From assembly GCA_035610835.1 (NCBI GenBank), contig CM069446.1, positions 5,148,075 to 5,212,074 on the forward strand: 64,000 bases of DNA, in the 5' to 3' direction. This DNA comes from Ophiura sarsii. Its lineage: Eukaryota; Echinodermata; Ophiuroidea; Amphilepidida; Ophiuridae. The notes beneath the pieces were generated by a model. That model made no database searches, was not told where the DNA came from, and worked only from the letters and a program-made list of their open reading frames with translations. A program made the position numbers and the translations under genes. The stretch's first letter is position 1. Each line of letters starts with the position of its first letter. Of the stretch, positions 25,530-31,500 are shown in pieces.

Positions 25530-28500
25530 GTAACGATTGCATATTTTAAAATAATATGAATAAGCATAGAGATAAAATTAGTATTCGGTAATTGTGCAAG
25601 ATGCAATGTAAAATAGAGATAAAATTGCTGCAACATGTTCATATTGTACATATTTTTGGCATTATAGCTTTCTACTTAATATGTTGTTCGAATTCACATG
25701 CTGACATTAACACATGTTTGAAATCGGCCTTTATTGACATAAATGTGTATTGAGGCGAAGCTTCGAAAGCATAACGCTAGGCTCCATAGTAGGCCAACCC
25801 TTGACTTTTGTCCAAACTTGTGACGATGATACATCAGCGATTGTAAACATAATCTAGGAACTTGAACGAAGGCAAAACATTGTATTCATGCTAAGTGATC
25901 TGATGAAAAATAAATTCATCATTTATGTACGCTAAAGGTGATTCACTAAACAACTCTGACGTCATCGTTAATGTCTACAGTTAAAGCCACTTTTATAGTG
26001 TAGAACCAGGTGTATTGATTGGCCAAATTCACCTCATAAAGTTGAGCCACAAATTGAACCCTCTCATTTTAACCTACTTCCTTGTTAAACGTCAATCAAA
26101 AGGGTGATTCAAGTATGCTTTACCCGATAGAGCATTTTTAGAAAAATAAATTGTAAAAATAATTACTCTTAAATATTGTCAAGGGAAAAAGATATACATA
26201 AAACCAATCATAATTGCCACTGTTTCTTTTTTGTGTTGGATGAACTATATGCGAATGACGCGTTACTACGTTACAGGTGTAACTCCCAACTCGGTATCCG
26301 TCTGGGACTCGGTCGATAGGTCTGAACAAGCAAAGTTGATCAGTGAATGTTTATGCTATCGACCTATTGTGGTTCCGTGTGCGAGTCTGAGTAACACCTG
26401 TGACATATAATAGGTATACATGGTAGAAACCTGCTATCGGCAGTAGGATACAAATTATACAAGCTCAGAAGTAGGATACAAATTATACAAGCTTAGAAAC
26501 TCTTTATTTTGTTTCCTGTGCAATATTAAAGGGTAATTATGTTTGCATTTATTTTTACAATATCCTCTATTGAATAGAACATGAATCACCATTTTGGTTG
26601 ACTTTCAATGTACACCTAGCACATAAAGTCCCTGACCAGGTGCTTTGAGGTTGATTTATTCAAAATATATGATCGGTACCAAAAATCTGAGATATACATT
26701 AAATGAGTAGATTTCTTCTTCGCAGTTTGATACCTCATTCAACAAAATCGAATGGATACTTTTAAAGTTATGTCGATTTCAATGACCGCGCATAGGAATG
26801 TATAGGAATCATTGATTTGTGTGTGATTACTGTCATAACTGTGTGCTATCTGAACGAGACAGATGAATGGGTCTTTAGTGATAACCGCAATGTGCGGGAC
26901 AAAGGGTGTATCTGGCTGTGAAGAATACAAATCTTAGCTGATAAGCTGTGAGTTTTCAGTGACAGTGGTAAATCACACACAAATCAATGATTTCCTATAC
27001 CTAGTGCAACTTTTCTGTTGCATGCGCGGTCATTGAAATCGACATAACTTTAAAAGTATCCATTCGATTTTGTTGAATGAGGTATCAAACTGCCGAGAAG
27101 AAATATGCTCATTTAAAGTATATCTCAGATTTTTGGTACCGATCATATATTTTGAATTAGCCAACCTCAAAGCACCTGGTCAGGGACTTTATGTGCTAGG
27201 TGTATATGTTATTACTGCAACTTATTACACATCGTTTCTGTTAAATAATGTAATTATTGACTCTGGAGAGATAAAAGTGAACCTTGTTTTCCTGTCATTT
27301 CAGAGCAATGAAGGTGACCAGTCCATCATTGAATAATTTGATAGCAGCAGGATGTATATTGTTATATGCTTCAGTGTATATTAACGGTCTGGATCACTCA
27401 AACTTAGATGACGTCACATTAGCTGTTTTATGTTACGTAGGTTAATTCTTTAATCTGAAAACGTTGATATTTTTCGTACGTCAATATTTTGTTTCACATG
27501 CATGGTGCGAGTCAAGGTGATATGCAGGTAATAATGAAAAGCTAACCGGTTGACACAATATCGACCGTAAAAGATTCAAACGTTTTTGTGATTCATATTA
27601 TATGTTTATAGCCTGAAAGGTTCATAAATTCATTTCGGGATAAATGTATTTTTGTGAATTCTTTTCAAGATTCCTGAAGATTCCTACGATTTTGTTATTT
27701 CGCTTATCCCGTAAGCCTGCGAAAAGTGTATTTTAGTTTTGTCGGCTACCGAATCATGTACTGCTAAAATAGTTTAGAAAAATAACAATAGTAAGATCGA
27801 TTATATAAATGTTTATAATTTGCAAAACTAGTCATCGGTGAGCTTTACGCTTCTGGACGTGAGCAAATAATAAGGAAATCATTTAAAAAGATACACATTT
27901 ATATTCTTTTAAGATAAATGAGGGCGCTACTTTATAAATAGACTGCGTTTAACTATGTATGAATATAATGTTATATCAAGATCTTTCATGGCTAATGTTA
28001 TGGGAACGTAACAAGGTAGTTTATTCCATTATATTTCAGGCGCAGTTAGCATGTGTTGCAATAGGATTCACATTAGCAATGGGAGCTTTGTTCATGAAGA
28101 CATATCGTGTACATCTAATATTTGCAAAAGCTGCTAAAGCTATAAAAGTGGTACGTTTTATCAACATAGTACAGAGGTTGATATTTTTAGAAAGAAGATA
28201 CACCTGTTTCATATTATGTACTGGACGTCAAGCACCAACTCTATTGACTGTAGAATAGTCTAGGTGCGAATCCCGTATGTTTTCCTTTCCACCTTGCTAC
28301 ATGGAAAACCTCTAGGGTACACATCACGGCTGTTTGATCCCACATAATTTGTCCGTTTTATTCTGAAAACACTGTAACTTGCTGGCCCGGTTCTGGTTTT
28401 AACTGATTCAAGTACCTGGATATACTGGCCATCTTTTGTAGAAATGTCAGAACATTTGTTGGTGCCATTTCTGAGAAATAGAGCTTTGAATATTATTATT

Positions 28501-31500
28501 TACTATAATAGCGCCCTCATCGGCCACATTTCCCATAGAGTTACATGTAAAATGTGTGGAAAGTAGAAAATGTCGATAATTTAAAAAGGGCTCGAACAAT
28601 TGTCTTACAATTTTCACCGTATACTCGTATTCATTAGCGCTACCTAAATCAGGTCGAACCATAACGGGGCCACTATGTAATCTTTTCTGATTCCATAATT
28701 TTAATTATAAATCGGACAGTCAAACAGCCGTGACATAATATCATAATACCAAATATTGAAATTGTATTACTATTATTTACGACCATACATGTACTTAATC
28801 AAGTCGCCGCCTTAAAAGCCTTTCCTTTTCAATACTTAATTAGCAATGATTGCTGTAAATATTCATAAGACCAAGTTTAGAGCTACCGTATGTCATTAAC
28901 AGAGACCCTGTTATTAAAAGGGCGACATATACGGCGGCATTTTTACTCAACTTCAAACCAATATCAATAATAACGTTTGCTGTAATCAAATGAAAATCCA
29001 GCAACAATTCATCATTGGCAATGGTTCATTTGTTTCCAGGATATTCAAGACAACCATTTGATACGATGGTTAATGGCACTAGTAATGATGGACATCCTCA
29101 TTATTGCTTTGTGGATCGGACTGGATATGATGTATATTGTAAATGAAAAGCTTGAACCACAGGTATGATAATAAAGAATAAGAGCGTTTTCTCACTGTGC
29201 GAATGTGGACTTATACCTAGATGCGAGTCTACATGCATAACATTGATGTTGCGTTCTCATTGTGCGATAAAATACATCAAAATACCGATGTGGTATCGAG
29301 TCCACTTTACCCGGATGTTACTTGTTTATAAGTTTAAGCGAGTGTGCCGTGCGTACTAACTGCGTAAATTACCACGAGTGCATGACATTTGGCCGCGTGA
29401 AATTGCATTTTGAAGCGCGCGACTGACGGAGGGGCAGTCCTGATAACGCGTTCTCATTAGCTGATTTGGTACTAGGTGCGAAAGTACCTCATTGTGGTGG
29501 TCTCGATGCTCACATCCTGGATGTAGGGTCGAGTCCACTTATAGCGCGTTCTCATTATGCTCGGAAGTGGACTCGATGTAGCATCGAGTCCACGTGCTGG
29601 TATCAAACAGCCACAGCGGGACGCGCCCTAAGTGTATAAGCAATTGACAGATTCACAGTTTATTTAAAATACTTATCACTTAACAAGGAATAAGGAGCAA
29701 CGATATGATGATAATAATAATAACAAATTGCTCCTGTTGTCATATCGTATTCTAACTGAAGCTAATATAAATGGTACTCAGTTGAACCGAAGCAAGCATT
29801 TACAGCTTTCAATGTTTTTAATTTAATATACAATTAATTTGTCATAGAGTCATGTGTGTAAATAAATAAAGACTATTGGAATAGTTCTGAAGTTTTTGGT
29901 TGTTGAATATTTGTTCTCCTGACTAAAGCTTGAATTGACTGAACCTGACAAAGAGATCTACATTGTACCTGTGTTGCGGCAGTGCTATTCTCACTACCAA
30001 GTTGCCTTTCTGAGTGTCATGGCTGTAATAAAAGGGGTTCTTTTGGTGTTCGGAGTCTTCTTGGCCTGGAAAACTCGTAATGTGACCATCGATTCCTTAA
30101 ATGATAGTAAGCTTAAAAATTAAAAATAACATTCTACATTTAGCATGTCAAACTGATCGTCGGGAGAGTGCTTTATCATCATATGTGTCACATTGCGATG
30201 GAATTGTAGCATGAAATTATGTTTGTACTCTATGCACCAAGTTGTTATAGCACAATTATATCATACATTTTAAAACCATTCATTTAATTTAAAACTATAA
30301 GTTAAACCATTTGGAACGAGAGTTGTCTGATGATCGCACAAGCGTGAAACTCTGAGTAGCAACTACCGTTCCAGTTGGTTTAACTTATATTTCGCTCTGC
30401 ATCGCATTGAGCACTCTGCAAGAAGATTGCTTCTTTACGAGTAATTTAAAACTAGATTGTTATTATTTAGAACATTCTCTACTGCCAAGGTTTCATAAGA
30501 ATAATGACAAATAAATACCCACCTACTATTCAGTGATTTAGCAGTCAAACATTTACGCTCGGAGGTGATCATTGAGTTATGAATGCATGGAGCAGCGGGT
30601 GTCGGGAACTTACTATCAACCTATTAACTATATTGCCCAAATTCTACTGGAGTTTTTGTTTCCCGATTAACTACTGGTAATGGCGCGACAAATACACCCG
30701 TTCCGTACTGAAGAGCTTCTATTTTATTTTTCGTATTGAACTTTTTCAATAATATGATTCCAATCACAGTTGTCTTGGTTAAAGCTTGTCAATTTCAAAT
30801 ATTCACCTCACTTGGGATGCTAACAGGACAACAAATATGTCTTTATGTTTTCTTGACAGGTAGGTATATAGCAGCCTCCGTGTACATCATAGCGTTGGTT
30901 GTAATCATCTTTATACCAGCACTCAGTGTGACTTCAAGAGACGTGAATGCTCAGTTTATTCTTATTGGAGCTGGAATTAGCATTACTATTACCAGCGTGT
31001 TATTATTGCTATTTCTTCCAAAGGTTAGTTGTATTTCTGAATTTATATATTCACATAATTGAAATACAATTGTTCACTCACTTTAAAATACGTTACTTCA
31101 TCCCCATAGATAAATTTGGCACTTTGGCAAGTTCACCCAGAGGGAACTAGCTTATGATTCCACGCCACTAAATAGGATCCCTGTCATTTTACATGTTAAA
31201 GGGGTGTTACAAAACGTCGACTTTCTCGCTTATACAACGACTGGATACTTCAACTTCAATTTTTCTGCAAATTCATGATATTTGTGATCATTGAAGTACA
31301 AAACGTGTATAGGGTAACCCTGCAAGTTCCGAGAAATGAGCCCCCAAATTTGGACAGCAGCTGTATCGCTCTCATTTATCCTCAAACAATTAAACAGTGT
31401 TGACAAAACATGTACAATCAAAATTACCCAAAAACCTACAAAATGGACTGAAAATGTATCTTTTTGCAATGTGGTCATATATAATATTAGTTCTAGAATC

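Noticed and set aside
28222..28285. Possible tRNA near gtgcgaatcccg
   Set aside because: Only the B-box-like word is present; arms do not pair.
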